Assembly (NCBI RefSeq): GCF_002899455.1
Contig: NZ_PPFB01000001.1
Coordinates: 5,059,001 to 5,123,000, forward strand
From: Streptomyces sp. DH-12
Lineage (GTDB): Bacteria > Actinomycetota > Actinomycetes > Streptomycetales > Streptomycetaceae
Length of the DNA: 64,000 nt
Reading direction: 5' to 3'
A program made the translations under genes and the position numbers. Shown here piece after piece: positions 44,205 to 54,259 of the stretch (position 1 is its first letter; each line of letters opens with the position of its first letter). Under the pieces are notes generated by a model. That model was not told the DNA's origin. It worked only from the letters and a program-made list of their open reading frames with translations, and made no database searches.

Positions 44205-47075
44205 ATGAGCGAGACGAACCCCGCAGCCGCGGAGGCCGCGCCGCACCGCTACACGGCCGCCCTGGCCGCCGAGATCGAGGCACGCTGGCAGGACTTCTGG
44301 GACGCCGAGGGGACGTACGCGGCGCCGAACCCGAAGGGTGACCTGGCGGGCGATTCGGAGCTGGTCGCGCGACCCAAGAAGTTCATCATGGACATGTTCC
44401 CGTACCCCTCGGGCGCGGGCCTGCACGTCGGACACCCGCTGGGCTACATCGCCACCGACGTCTACGCCCGCTTCCAGCGCATGACCGGGCACAACGTCCT
44501 GCACACCCTGGGCTTCGACGCCTTCGGCCTGCCCGCCGAGCAGTACGCGGTGCAGACCGGCACGCACCCGCGCGTGTCCACCGAGGCCAACATCAAGAAC
44601 ATGCAGAGCCAGCTGCGCCGGCTGGGCCTGGGCCACGACAAGCGCCGGTCGTTCGCCACGATCGACCCGGACTACTACAAGTGGACCCAGTGGATCTTCC
44701 TGCAGATCTTCAACTCCTGGTACGACCAGGACGCGAAGAAGGCCCGCCCGATCTCCGAGCTGGTCGCGCAGTTCGAGTCCGGTGAGCGTCCGGTCCCCGG
44801 TCACACGCGCCCGTGGAGCGAGCTGACCGAGGCCGAGCGCGCCGACGTGCTGGGCGAGTTCCGCCTGGCCTACGCCTCCGACGCGCCCGTCAACTGGTGC
44901 CCCGGGCTGGGCACCGTGCTGGCCAACGAGGAGGTCACCGCCGACGGCCGCTCCGAGCGCGGCAACTTCCCCGTCTTCAAGGCCAAGCTGCGCCAGTGGA
45001 ACATGCGCATCACGGCCTACGCCGACCGCCTGCTGGACGACCTGGACGCCCTGGACTGGCCCGAGGCGATCAAACTGCAGCAGCGCAACTGGATCGGCCG
45101 CTCCGAGGGCGCCCGCGTCGACTTCCCCATCGACGGCGAGTCCGTCACCGTCTTCACGACCCGTCCCGACACGCTGTTCGGCGCCACCTACATGGTGCTG
45201 GCGCCCGAGCACCCGCTGGTCGAGAAGTTCACCCCGGACGCCTGGCCCGAGGGCACCCACGAGGTGTGGACCGGCGGTCACGCGACGCCCGCCGAGGCCG
45301 TCGCCGCCTACCGCGCCCAGGCCGCCTCGAAGTCCGACGTCGAGCGGCAGGCCGAGGCCAAGGACAAGACCGGCGTCTTCACCGGCGCGTACGCGACCAA
45401 CCCGGTCAACGGGCAGAAGGTGCCCGTCTTCATCGCCGACTACGTCCTGATGGGCTACGGCACCGGCGCGATCATGGCCGTCCCCGGTCACGACTCCCGC
45501 GACTTCGCGTTCGCCCGCGCCTTCGAACTGCCCGTCGTCTGCGTGGTCGAGCCGACCGACGGCCGCGGCACCGACCCGTCGACCTGGGACGACGCCTTCG
45601 TCTCCCACGACGCGAAGATCGTCAACTCCTCCGGCGAGCACGTCTCCCTGGACGGCCTGGGCGTCACCGAGGCCAAGGCGCGCATCACCGAGTGGCTGGA
45701 GCGCGAGGGCCACGGCGAGGGCACCGTCAACTTCCGCCTGCGCGACTGGCTGTTCAGCCGTCAGCGCTACTGGGGCGAGCCCTTCCCGATCGTCTACGAC
45801 GAGGACGGCATCGCCCACGCGCTGCCCGAGTCGATGCTGCCGCTGGAGCTGCCCGAGGTCGAGGACTACAGCCCGCGCACCTTCGACCCGGACGACGCCG
45901 ACACCCAGCCCGAGACGCCGCTGTCGCGCAACGAGGAGTGGGTGAACGTCACCCTGGACCTGGGCGACGGGCCGAAGAAGTACCGGCGCGAGACCAACAC
46001 CATGCCCAACTGGGCCGGTTCCTGCTGGTACGAGCTGCGCTACCTGGACCCGGACAACTCCGAGAAGCTGGTCGACCCCGGGATCGAGCGGTACTGGATG
46101 GGCCCGCGCGAGGGCATGCCGCACGGCGGCGTCGACCTGTACGTCGGCGGCGCCGAACATGCCGTGCTGCACCTGCTGTACGCCCGCTTCTGGTCCAAGG
46201 TGCTGTACGACCTGGGGCACATCTCCTCGGCGGAGCCGTTCCACAAGCTGTTCAACCAGGGCATGATCCAGGCCTACGTCTACCGCGACAGCCGGGGCAT
46301 CGCCGTGCCGGCCGCCGAGGTGGAGGAGCGTGACGGCGGCTACTGGTACCAGGGCGAGCGCGTCACCCGCCTGCTGGGCAAGATGGGCAAGTCCCTGAAG
46401 AACGCGGTCACCCCGGACGAGATCTGCGCCGAGTACGGCGCCGACACGCTGCGCCTGTACGAGATGGCCATGGGCCCGCTGGACGTGTCCCGCCCCTGGG
46501 ACACCCGCGCGGTCGTCGGCCAGTTCCGCCTGCTGCAGCGGCTGTGGCGCAACATCGTCGACGAGACGACCGGCGAGGTGACCGTCGCCGACACCGACGA
46601 CGTCGACGAGGCCACCCTGCGCGCCCTGCACAAGGCCGTCGACGGCGTCCGCGGCGACCTGGAGGGCATGCGCTTCAACACCGCCATCGCCAAGGTCACG
46701 GAGCTGAACAACCACCTGACCAAGCGAGGAGGCCCGCTGCCGCGTCCGGTCGCGGAGTCGCTGGTGCTGCTGATCGCGCCGCTGGCCCCGCACATCGCCG
46801 AGGAGCTGTGGCGCAAGCTGGGTCACACCGACTCCGTGGTGCACCGGGACTTCCCGGTGGCCAACCCGGCGTACGTGGCCGACGAGACCGTCACCTGCGT
46901 GGTGCAGATCAAGGGCAAGGTGAAGGCGCGGCTGGAGGTGTCCCCGGACATCTCCGACGACGAGCTGGAGAAGGCGGCGCTGGCCGACGAGCGGGTGGTC
47001 GCGGCGCTGGACGGCGCCGGGATCCGCAAGGTGATCGTGCGGGCGCCGAAGCTGGTGAACATCGTTCCGGCCTGA
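44205..47075 (+). CDS. leuS: Leucyl-tRNA synthetase (956 aa)
   Basis: Class Ia synthetase with the HIGH-type motif HVGH at H74 ([15 protein letters not shown]) and the KMSKS-type loop KMGKS at K726. The editing CP1 domain contains [20 protein letters not shown] and [20 protein letters not shown]. The length is normal. The ATG at 44205 follows TTGAGGAT. Expression is probably set by the upstream leader peptide and terminator. Confidence 0.98.
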   Translation: MSETNPAAAEAAPHRYTAALAAEIEARWQDFWDAEGTYAAPNPKGDLAGDSELVARPKKFIMDMFPYPSGAGLHVGHPLGYIATDVYARFQRMTGHNVLHTLGFDAFGLPAEQYAVQTGTHPRVSTEANIKNMQSQLRRLGLGHDKRRSFATIDPDYYKWTQWIFLQIFNSWYDQDAKKARPISELVAQFESGERPVPGHTRPWSELTEAERADVLGEFRLAYASDAPVNWCPGLGTVLANEEVTADGRSERGNFPVFKAKLRQWNMRITAYADRLLDDLDALDWPEAIKLQQRNWIGRSEGARVDFPIDGESVTVFTTRPDTLFGATYMVLAPEHPLVEKFTPDAWPEGTHEVWTGGHATPAEAVAAYRAQAASKSDVERQAEAKDKTGVFTGAYATNPVNGQKVPVFIADYVLMGYGTGAIMAVPGHDSRDFAFARAFELPVVCVVEPTDGRGTDPSTWDDAFVSHDAKIVNSSGEHVSLDGLGVTEAKARITEWLEREGHGEGTVNFRLRDWLFSRQRYWGEPFPIVYDEDGIAHALPESMLPLELPEVEDYSPRTFDPDDADTQPETPLSRNEEWVNVTLDLGDGPKKYRRETNTMPNWAGSCWYELRYLDPDNSEKLVDPGIERYWMGPREGMPHGGVDLYVGGAEHAVLHLLYARFWSKVLYDLGHISSAEPFHKLFNQGMIQAYVYRDSRGIAVPAAEVEERDGGYWYQGERVTRLLGKMGKSLKNAVTPDEICAEYGADTLRLYEMAMGPLDVSRPWDTRAVVGQFRLLQRLWRNIVDETTGEVTVADTDDVDEATLRALHKAVDGVRGDLEGMRFNTAIAKVTELNNHLTKRGGPLPRPVAESLVLLIAPLAPHIAEELWRKLGHTDSVVHRDFPVANPAYVADETVTCVVQIKGKVKARLEVSPDISDDELEKAALADERVVAALDGAGIRKVIVRAPKLVNIVPA

Positions 47076-47130
47076 ACCGGCCTGAACCGGCCTGAACCGG
47101 CCTGAACCGGCCTGAACCGACTTGAACCGG
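47071..47130 (+). repeat. Tandem 10-bp repeat at the leuS 3' end
   Basis: Six units of CCTGAACCGG (the last two with one change each) begin within the last codons of leuS and run past the stop; related CTGAGTCGG units follow at 47151-47176. Each unit contains TGA in the same phase of the repeat. Looks like a slippage-prone minisatellite. Confidence 0.85.
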
Positions 47131-47250
47131 CTCGGATAGGAGCTGAAATGGTCTGAGTCGGCCTGAGTCGGCCTGATGGGCCCGGCTCACCCTTACGGGG
47201 TGGGGGTCGTGCCGTCGGCCGACCCTTACGGGGAGCCGTCGCGTTGTGTG

Positions 47251-47291
47251 CGGGCAGGTTCGGGGTTCCGCAGGAACTCCGGGCCTGCCCG
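47251..47291 (+). terminator. Long hairpin downstream of leuS
   Basis: CGGGCAGG (47251-47258) pairs with CCTGCCCG (47284-47291), with an inner GGGGTTCC/GGAACTCC stem. No T tract. Confidence 0.55.
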
Positions 47292-47360
47292 TAGCGTTTA
47301 CCGTGGAAGAGCGGCACGACGTGTGCCGGACAGGCCGGACGTGCCCGGAGGAGGAGCCTC

Positions 47361-48107
47361 GTGGAAGCGGTGTTCGCAGTGATCGCCCTGCTCTTCGTGC
47401 TCTTCGTGGCACTGGGCGTCTACGCCACGGTGAAGGTCGTCGGCGCCGCCAAGCGCAGCGCGGACCGCCACATCCACCAGGCCCGCCGCACGGTCGAGGA
47501 CCACACCCTGCGCGCCAAGGCGTTCGCGCAGTCCGGCCCGGCCGGTGAGATCGCCCAGCTCCGGCTGAAGCTGCGCACCTCGATGCGCGCCACACAGGAC
47601 GCCCTGGAGGCGGTCGCCGCCGAGGACGATTCGGTGAAGGAGTCCCTCGCCCTCTTCCAGCGCCTCAGCGCGCACGGCCACGAGCTGGACGCCGAGCTGC
47701 GCCGCCTGGAGGGCGAGCCGGACCGCGCGACGCTGTCCGCGCGCCTGCCCGACCTGCGCGAGCGCACCGAACGCATCACCAGCTCCGCGGACTCCCTGCG
47801 CTGGGCCACCCACGACCGCGCCCGCCGCTTCGCGGACGACGACCTCGACTCGCTGAGCACGCAGATCGACATGGAGGCCGGCGCCCTGCGGCACTGGACC
47901 ACCACGGACCAGCCGGCCACCCCCGCGCCCCCGCGCCGGCCCGAGGCGCCGGCCGCCGACGCCTCGGGCCGGACCTGGCCGGACACCGCGCGGCAGGAGA
48001 CGGAGCCGCAGCGGGACGAGGACCAGGAGCGGCCCGCCATCGCCCCGGCCACCCCGCACCCCACCTACCCCTGGCAGAAGAAGCCGCGCCCCGAAAGCAC
48101 CACGTGA
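47361..48107 (+). CDS. Membrane-anchored coiled-coil protein (248 aa)
   Basis: One N-terminal transmembrane helix (VFAVIALLFVLFVALGVYATV) is followed by ~150 residues of charged, heptad-like helix (EIAQLRLKLRTSMRATQDAL, LFQRLSAHGHELDAELRRL, LRERTERITSSADSLRWAT) and a Pro-rich acidic tail. The GTG at 47361 has GGAGGAGGA just upstream. No catalytic motif is visible. It sits between leuS and degV; the function is unknown. Confidence 0.85.
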   Translation: MEAVFAVIALLFVLFVALGVYATVKVVGAAKRSADRHIHQARRTVEDHTLRAKAFAQSGPAGEIAQLRLKLRTSMRATQDALEAVAAEDDSVKESLALFQRLSAHGHELDAELRRLEGEPDRATLSARLPDLRERTERITSSADSLRWATHDRARRFADDDLDSLSTQIDMEAGALRHWTTTDQPATPAPPRRPEAPAADASGRTWPDTARQETEPQRDEDQERPAIAPATPHPTYPWQKKPRPESTT

Positions 48108-48199
48108 CGACCGCCTGAGCAGCGGTGATCACACCACGGTGGACGACGCCCCACGGTCCGGGCTGCCGCACGGCCACCACGGCAGGTAACCTCCAGCTC

Positions 48200-49045
48200 A
48201 TGTCCCGCCATGTCGCGATCGTCACCGATTCAACGGCCTACCTTCCGGCCCGGACGATGGAGCGGCACGGCATCACGGCGGTACCGCTGACCGTGGTGCT
48301 GGGGGACCGCGCCCTCGAGGAGGGCACCGAGATCTCCACCCGCTCCCTCGCCCAGGCTTTGCAGAAGCGGCGTTCCGTCACGACGTCCCGGCCCAGCCCC
48401 GAGCTCTTCGCGGAGACCTACCGCAGGGCCGCCGCGTCCGGCGCGACCGGCATCGTCTCGCTCCATCTCTCCGCCGAGCTGTCCGGCACCTACGACGCGG
48501 CGGTCCTCGCGGCCCGCGAGGCCCCGGTGCCGGTGCGCGTGGTGGACACCGGCATGATCGCGATGGCCCTCGGCTTCTGCGCGGTGGCGGCCGCCGAGAG
48601 CGCGGAGGCGGGCGGCACCGTGGACGAGGCGGTCACCGCGGCGGAGAAGCGGGCGGCGGCCACGTCGGCCTACTTCTACGTCGACACGCTCGACTATCTG
48701 CGCCGGGGCGGCCGGATCGGCGCGGCCCAGGCACTGCTGGGCTCCGCCCTCGCGGTGAAGCCGCTGCTGCAGCTGGCGGGCGGCCGTATCGAACCGCTGG
48801 AGAAGGTGCGGACGGCGTCGAAGGCGATCGCCCGCCTGGAGGAGATCGCCGCTGACCGGGCGGGGAGCGCGGAGGTGGACGTCGCCGTCCACCATCTCGC
48901 CGCGCCGGAGCGCGCCTCGGCGCTGGCCGACCGGCTCCGCGCCCGGCTGCCGGCACTGTCCGAGCTGCATGTCAGCGAGGTGGGCGCGGTGATCGGGGCG
49001 CACACGGGACCGGGGTTGCTGGGGGTGGTGGTTTCGGCCCGGTGA
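48200..49045 (+). CDS. DegV family fatty-acid-binding protein (281 aa)
   Basis: VAIVTDSTAYLP at the N-terminus, VTTSRPSPELFAETYRRA, GIVSLHLSAELSGTYDAAVLA, and VDTLDYLRRGGRIGAAQALLGS are the DegV landmarks. DegV (FakB-like) proteins bind a fatty acid and can present it for phosphorylation; no partner kinase gene is nearby in the window. TAACCT ends 7 nt before the ATG at 48200 and no ribosome site is seen, so the mRNA may be leaderless. Confidence 0.93.
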   Translation: MSRHVAIVTDSTAYLPARTMERHGITAVPLTVVLGDRALEEGTEISTRSLAQALQKRRSVTTSRPSPELFAETYRRAAASGATGIVSLHLSAELSGTYDAAVLAAREAPVPVRVVDTGMIAMALGFCAVAAAESAEAGGTVDEAVTAAEKRAAATSAYFYVDTLDYLRRGGRIGAAQALLGSALAVKPLLQLAGGRIEPLEKVRTASKAIARLEEIAADRAGSAEVDVAVHHLAAPERASALADRLRARLPALSELHVSEVGAVIGAHTGPGLLGVVVSAR

Positions 49046-49145
49046 GGCGGGAGCCGGAGTCCGCTCCTTCGAACGGGTGACGGAGTTGTCCACAACCGGG
49101 CGCTCGTCCACGGGTTCCGAGCAAGATCATCGCGATGGGGCGGTC

Positions 49146-50531
49146 GTGTCCGACCCTCGGTGCATGGCACTTCGATCTCACACACGTACAGCTGTTCCGA
49201 CCAGCGGTCCGGGCCGCGGTCCCCTGTCCGACGGCCGCACCTCGCACCATCGTCACCGTCGTCCGAGCCGGGCTCGCGCGTGGTCCCGTGACGGTGGTCG
49301 TCAGGCTCCGGGCGAGGAGATCCGGCGCCGTGCGGAGACGTTGTTCGGCGGGGAGCCCGTGGTCCGCGGAGGGCGTCCGGCGCGGAGGGCGCCGAGCTGG
49401 GCGCGGGCGGGGGAGAGCGGCGCCTTAGCGGCCGTGAAGGATGCGGCGCCTTCGCCGCCGCCGCGCCGAGCCGTGGTGGTGGACCGTCAAGGAGCGGCAG
49501 GGCACGCGCTGCTGACGACGCCTCGGGCGGGTGCGGGGCGCGCGGCGACGACGGACGACCGGACGCTCGTGCTGCGGCGCCTCCCGGACGGCGCGGGGAG
49601 GCGTCCGGCAGCCGGGCCGAGCGGTGCGCACGCGGCTCGTCCGGGGCGGTTCCTCGGTGTCGGACCGGAGGGGGACGAGCCGGCCACCCACCCCGTGCGC
49701 CTGCCTGCCCCGCGCCCCCGCCACGAGGCGGGCGATGCCGGCGACCGTCCGGACGCCGTGACCGGGGAGGCGCCCGACGGGGCGCCCGAGCCGGGACCCC
49801 CGCCAGGGCCTCCGCCAGGGCGGTGGGGACCCGCGTTGCGGGAGCGGCTGCCGCTGTGGGTGCAAGCCCGGTGCGGGCTGGAGCGGCGGAGCGTGGTGGC
49901 GCTCTCGGCGCTGCTCGTCCTCGCCCTGGTGTTCGCCGTGCAGCACTTCTGGACCGGGCGCACCCAGCCGGTACGGGCACCGGAGGTGGTGCGGGCGGCT
50001 CCGGCCGCGCAGGAGGGCGCGGAAGGTGGGACAGGCCCGTCGGGCGCTCCCCGTGCTCCCGGCTCCTGGGCGCAGGCGGGCGGCACGGCGGCTCCCGAGA
50101 TCGTGGTGGACGTCAGCGGCAAGGTGCGGGACCCGGGCGTCCACCGCCTGCCCGCCGGCTCACGGGTCGAGGACGCGCTGAGGGCGGCCGGCGGGGTGCG
50201 GCCCGGCACGAGGACCGGCGGCCTCAACCGCGCCCGCTTCCTGGTCGACGGCGAGCAGGTGGTGGTCGGGGGCCCGGCACCGGCCGGAGCGGCGGCCCCC
50301 GCGCCCCCGGCGGGCACCGGAACGGCGGCCGCCCCCACGGCACCCGTCTCCCTCAACACCGCCACCGTCGACCAGCTCGACACCCTCCCCGGCGTCGGAC
50401 CCGTCCTCGCCCGGCACATCGTCGACTACCGCACCCGCAACGGCGGTTTCCGTTCGGTGGACGAGCTGAGGGAGGTCAACGGCATCGGCGACCGCCGCTT
50501 CGCCGACCTGCGCGACCTCGTACGGCCATGA
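49146..50531 (+). CDS. comEA: ComEA-family DNA-binding membrane protein (461 aa)
   Basis: A long Arg/Pro/Gly-rich N-terminal region precedes one transmembrane helix (SVVALSALLVLALVFAVQHF, near residue 248), an SLBB-type domain (VVDVSGKVRDPGVHRLPAG, ~318) and two helix-hairpin-helix motifs (LNTATVDQLDTLPGVGPVLA to VNGIGDRRFADL, ~400-460). ComEA binds incoming DNA in competent bacteria. The start is uncertain: GTG at 49146 is used; ATG at 49164 and GTG at 49077 are alternatives. The stop overlaps the comEC ATG (ATGA). Confidence 0.9.
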   Translation: MSDPRCMALRSHTRTAVPTSGPGRGPLSDGRTSHHRHRRPSRARAWSRDGGRQAPGEEIRRRAETLFGGEPVVRGGRPARRAPSWARAGESGALAAVKDAAPSPPPRRAVVVDRQGAAGHALLTTPRAGAGRAATTDDRTLVLRRLPDGAGRRPAAGPSGAHAARPGRFLGVGPEGDEPATHPVRLPAPRPRHEAGDAGDRPDAVTGEAPDGAPEPGPPPGPPPGRWGPALRERLPLWVQARCGLERRSVVALSALLVLALVFAVQHFWTGRTQPVRAPEVVRAAPAAQEGAEGGTGPSGAPRAPGSWAQAGGTAAPEIVVDVSGKVRDPGVHRLPAGSRVEDALRAAGGVRPGTRTGGLNRARFLVDGEQVVVGGPAPAGAAAPAPPAGTGTAAAPTAPVSLNTATVDQLDTLPGVGPVLARHIVDYRTRNGGFRSVDELREVNGIGDRRFADLRDLVRP

Positions 50532-53056
50532 GCACCCGCACCCCCGTCGTCCATGCGGACTCGGGCACCCGCCCGGACGCCTCCCCTCCACGGCAGGAGG
50601 GGCCGACCGACCTCCGGCTGGTCCCGCCCGCCCTCGCCGCCTGGGCCACGGCGGCGGTGATGCTGCACGCCCCGCCCGGCTGGGCCGCGGTCACCGCGGT
50701 CGTCTCGGTCCTGGCCGCCGCCGCCCTCCTCCCCGCGCGCAGGCGCCTGACGGAACGGGCACGCGTCACCGCCCACGCGGTCGCGGCCACCCTGCTGTGC
50801 GTCGCGGCCGCCGCCGGTTCGGCGGGCCTGCACGGCGCGGACGTCCGGCGCGGCCCCGTCCCCGGACTGGCCCGGGAGTACGCCGGAGTCGTCGCGGAGG
50901 TGGAGGTCACCGCCGATCCACGGCTCACCCGGCCCCGGGTCGGCGGCAACCGCGCGGCCCCGGTGTCCGTGCTGATCGAGGCCGACGTCCGGCGCGTGGA
51001 GCGGGCCGGCGCGGCCGCGCGGAAAACCCGGGCACCGGTTCTGCTGATCGTCGGCGCCGGTGACCGCGACGCCGGTGACCGGAAGCCGGCCGCCCCCGCC
51101 GCCGGCCACCCCCACTCGCCCTGGCTGTCCCTGCTGCCCTCCACCCGGCTGCGGGTCGAGGCGGGGCTCGCGCCGGCGCGGGAGGGCGGCGACCGGTTCG
51201 CGGCGGTGCTGCGGGTGCGGGGTGAGGACGGCCCCCGGGTCGTGGGCGGACCGTCGGCCCCGCAGCGGCTGGCGGGGCGGCTGCGCGCCGGACTGCGCGA
51301 GGCGACCGAGGACCTGCCGGAGGACGCGCGGGCACTGCTCCCGGGACTGGTCGTCGGGGACACCGCGCGGGTGACGCCGGAGCTGGACGAGGCGTTCCGG
51401 GAGACCGACCTCACGCACACCCTCGCCGTGTCCGGCGCGAACTTCACCATCCTGCTCGCCCTGCTCCTCGGTCCGCCGGGACTGGCGCAGCGGGCCGAGC
51501 GACGCGGGCTCGCGCCCCGCCTGGGCATCTCGCTGCGGACCACGGCGGTGCTGGGCGCGGCGCTGTCCCTCGCGTTCGTCGTCGTGTGCCGGCCCGACCC
51601 CAGCGTGCTGCGCGCCGCCGCCTGCGGATCCGTGGCGCTGCTCGCGCTCGCCACCGGCCGCCGCAGATCCCTCGTCCCGGCCCTGGCGACGGCCGTCCTG
51701 CTGCTGGTGCTGTACGACCCGTGGCTGGCCCGCGCCTACGGTTTCCTGCTCTCCGTGCTGGCGACCGGCGCGCTGCTCACCCTCGCCCCTCGCTGGAGCG
51801 GGACACTGCGCCGCCACGGGGTGCCGCCCCGCGTCGCGGAGGCGCTGGCCGCCGCCGGTGCCGCCCAGGCGCTCTGCGCGCCGGTGGTGGCCGTGCTGTC
51901 GGCCCGGGTGAGCCTGGTGGGGATCCCGTGCAACCTGCTCGCCGAGGCCGCGCTCGCGCCGGCCACCGTGCTGGGATTCCTGGCGCTGGCCACCGCGCCG
52001 GTCGCGATGCCGTTGGCCGAGGCGGTGGCGTGGTGCGCGGGCTGGCCCGCGGGGTGGATCGCGCAGGTCGCGCGGACCGGGGCGGCGATGCCGGGCGCCG
52101 GGGTGGACTGGCCGGGAAGCTGGGCGGGGGCGGCGGCGCTCGGCGCGGTCACCCTGGCCGTGCTGCTCGTGGGGCGGAGACTGCTGCGACACCCCTGGTG
52201 GTGCGCCGCGTGCGCGCTGCTGCTGGCGCTGCTGGTGGTGCAGCCGCGCCCCCTGGTGCGCACGATCACGGGCTGGCCGCCGCCGGACTGGCGAATGGTG
52301 ATGTGCGACGTGGGACAGGGCGACGCGCTGGTGCTGGCGGCGGGGGAGGGCGCCGGGGTGGTCGTGGACGCGGGACCCGACCCCGAGCTCGTCGACCACT
52401 GCCTGCGCTCCCTCGACGTCACCCGGGTCCCGCTCGTCGTCCTGACCCACTTCCACGCCGACCACGTGGCCGGGCTGACCGGTGTGCTGCGCGGACGCGA
52501 GGTGGGCGGCATCGGGACCACGGCCCTGGAGGAACCGGCCGACCAGGCGGCGTCCGTCCGGAGAGCCGCTGCCGCCGCGGGCGTTCCGGTGACCCGGGCC
52601 GTCGCCGGGGAGCAGCGGCGGGCCGGCGACCTGTCCTGGGAGGTGGTGTGGCCGCCACCGGGCGGACACCCGGCGGTGGAGGGGCCGAACGACGCCAGCG
52701 TGGCCCTGCTGGTCCGCACCGGGGGCCTGCGCCTGCTGCTCCTCGGCGACCTGGAGCCCCCGGCCCAGCGTGCCCTGGCCCGGTCACCGGCGGCGCGGGA
52801 TCTGGCGGCCGTGGACGTCCTCAAGGTCGCCCATCACGGCTCGGCGTACCAGGACCCGGGCCTCGTACGCCTGGCCGCGCCACGGCTGGCGCTGATCAGC
52901 ACCGGTGCGGACAACTCCTACGGCCACCCCGCTCCGGGGACGGTCGACGCGCTGCGGGCCCAGGGGGCGGCCGTGCTGCGCACCGACCGGGACGGGGCGC
53001 TGGCGGTCCTCTCCGGCACGGACGGGGGCGGAGAGCTGGAGGTGGCGCGACACTGA
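50528..53056 (+). CDS. comEC: ComEC/Rec2-family DNA-uptake channel protein (842 aa)
   Basis: An N-terminal DUF4131-like region with membrane helices is followed by the Competence domain (LLPGLVVGDT, TLAVSGANFTILLALLLG, LRAAACGSVALLALATGR and many helices) and a C-terminal metallo-beta-lactamase domain (MVMCDVGQGDALVLAAGEG, VLTHFHADHVAGL, KVAHHGSAYQDPGL). It is full length for the family. ATG at 50528 overlaps the comEA stop. Pilus-type competence genes are not present in the window. Confidence 0.95.
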   Translation: MSTRTPVVHADSGTRPDASPPRQEGPTDLRLVPPALAAWATAAVMLHAPPGWAAVTAVVSVLAAAALLPARRRLTERARVTAHAVAATLLCVAAAAGSAGLHGADVRRGPVPGLAREYAGVVAEVEVTADPRLTRPRVGGNRAAPVSVLIEADVRRVERAGAAARKTRAPVLLIVGAGDRDAGDRKPAAPAAGHPHSPWLSLLPSTRLRVEAGLAPAREGGDRFAAVLRVRGEDGPRVVGGPSAPQRLAGRLRAGLREATEDLPEDARALLPGLVVGDTARVTPELDEAFRETDLTHTLAVSGANFTILLALLLGPPGLAQRAERRGLAPRLGISLRTTAVLGAALSLAFVVVCRPDPSVLRAAACGSVALLALATGRRRSLVPALATAVLLLVLYDPWLARAYGFLLSVLATGALLTLAPRWSGTLRRHGVPPRVAEALAAAGAAQALCAPVVAVLSARVSLVGIPCNLLAEAALAPATVLGFLALATAPVAMPLAEAVAWCAGWPAGWIAQVARTGAAMPGAGVDWPGSWAGAAALGAVTLAVLLVGRRLLRHPWWCAACALLLALLVVQPRPLVRTITGWPPPDWRMVMCDVGQGDALVLAAGEGAGVVVDAGPDPELVDHCLRSLDVTRVPLVVLTHFHADHVAGLTGVLRGREVGGIGTTALEEPADQAASVRRAAAAAGVPVTRAVAGEQRRAGDLSWEVVWPPPGGHPAVEGPNDASVALLVRTGGLRLLLLGDLEPPAQRALARSPAARDLAAVDVLKVAHHGSAYQDPGLVRLAAPRLALISTGADNSYGHPAPGTVDALRAQGAAVLRTDRDGALAVLSGTDGGGELEVARH

Positions 53057-53061
53057 GAGGC

Positions 53062-53913
53062 ATGACCGAGGGGATCGACACCGCGACGACCGACGCCTAT
53101 CTGCGCCGCCTAGGGGTGGAACGGCCCGTCCGGCCCACCACGGACGCGCTGAGGGAGCTGCATCTGCGCCATCTGCGGACCGTGCCGTTCGAGAACCTGT
53201 CCGTGCATCTCGGCGAGGAGATCGTGCTCGAGGAGAAGCGGCTGCTGGACAAGGTGGTGGAGGCCCGGCGCGGGGGGTTCTGCTACGAGCTCAACGGCGC
53301 CTTCGGCGCGTTGCTCACCGCGCTCGGTTACGACGTCACCCTGCTCGCCGCACGCGTCCACGCGGGCGGCGGCCGGCTGGGCATCCCGTACGACCACCTC
53401 GCGCTGCGGGTGCGGACGGAGGACGGCGGTGACTGGCTGGTGGACGTCGGGTTCGGCTCGCACTTCCATCTGCCGCTCGCCCGGGAGGAGCGGGGGGAGC
53501 AGCGGGACCCGGCGGGCGTGTTCCGGGTCGCGGAGGCGGACGCGGACGCGGCCGGGGTGCGCGGCGGGCACGACGCGGCCGGGGCGGCGGACCTGGACGT
53601 GCTGCGCGACGGACGGCCCGTGTACCGGCTGGAGACGCGGCCCAGGGTGCTCGCCGACTTCACGGCCGGCGCGTGGTGGCACAGCACCTCGCCCCACTCC
53701 CACTTCCCCCGGTCGCTGGTGTGCTCGCGGGTCACCGAGGACGGCGGCCGGATCACGCTCAGCGGCCGCCGGCTGACCCGCACGGCGCCGGACGGGACGC
53801 GGCAGGAGCGCGGGACCGGGTCGGACGCGGAGGTGCTGGCGATCTACCGGGACGAGTTCGGGATCACGCTGGACGCGGTGCCGGCCGTGCGGGGCGGCGG
53901 GACGGGCGGCTGA
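53062..53913 (+). CDS. Arylamine N-acetyltransferase (283 aa)
   Basis: The catalytic triad is complete: C74 in RRGGFCYELN, H112 in IPYDHLALRV and D128 in WLVDVGFG. The enzyme acetylates arylamines or hydrazines with acetyl-CoA; the natural substrate in streptomycetes is usually unknown. ATG at 53062 lies 5 nt after the comEC stop and GAGAGG overlaps that stop, so translation is probably coupled. Confidence 0.94.
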   Translation: MTEGIDTATTDAYLRRLGVERPVRPTTDALRELHLRHLRTVPFENLSVHLGEEIVLEEKRLLDKVVEARRGGFCYELNGAFGALLTALGYDVTLLAARVHAGGGRLGIPYDHLALRVRTEDGGDWLVDVGFGSHFHLPLAREERGEQRDPAGVFRVAEADADAAGVRGGHDAAGAADLDVLRDGRPVYRLETRPRVLADFTAGAWWHSTSPHSHFPRSLVCSRVTEDGGRITLSGRRLTRTAPDGTRQERGTGSDAEVLAIYRDEFGITLDAVPAVRGGGTGG

Positions 53914-53936
53914 GCCCGTACCGGACAATGGCCCGT

Positions 53937-54182
53937 GTGAGTGATGTGCGACATGTGCTGGTGCTGCCCGACCGGGACGCGGCCGAGGAGGTGGCCGAGG
54001 CGCTGGAGGAGCGCTTCGGTGTCGACGAGGAGCCACAGCTCGTACGGGACGCCCTCGCGGGCGAGGACGACGCGGAGGACGCGCAGTGGCTCGTCGTCCT
54101 GCGGGACGAGGCGGGACGGCTGGACGCCGGCGAGCTGGACGAGTTCGTCGGCCGCTGGGACGGCTGGCGCGAGGAGCCGTAG
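53937..54182 (+). CDS. Small acidic hypothetical protein (81 aa)
   Basis: The sequence MSDVRHVLVLPDRDAAEEVA...FGVDEEPQLVRDALAGEDDAED...ELDEFVGRWDGWREEP is very acidic and looks like a compact alpha/beta fold. No family is recognised. GACAAT ends 7 nt before the GTG at 53937, a possible -10 for a leaderless mRNA; an ATG at 53928 is in frame. It lies between the acetyltransferase and holA on the same strand. Confidence 0.75.
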   Translation: MSDVRHVLVLPDRDAAEEVAEALEERFGVDEEPQLVRDALAGEDDAEDAQWLVVLRDEAGRLDAGELDEFVGRWDGWREEP

Positions 54183-54259
54183 CCGCCGCTGCCGCCCGGT
54201 CGGGACGGGTGCGGCCGGCCGGGCGGTGCTGTCGGTGGCCCGTGGGATGCTTGTCGGCG

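Noticed and set aside
44079-46844. 921-codon open frame opposite leuS
   Set aside because: Shadow of the leuS reading frame; composition (Val/Gly/Ala/His/Gln) is typical of antisense GC-rich genes.
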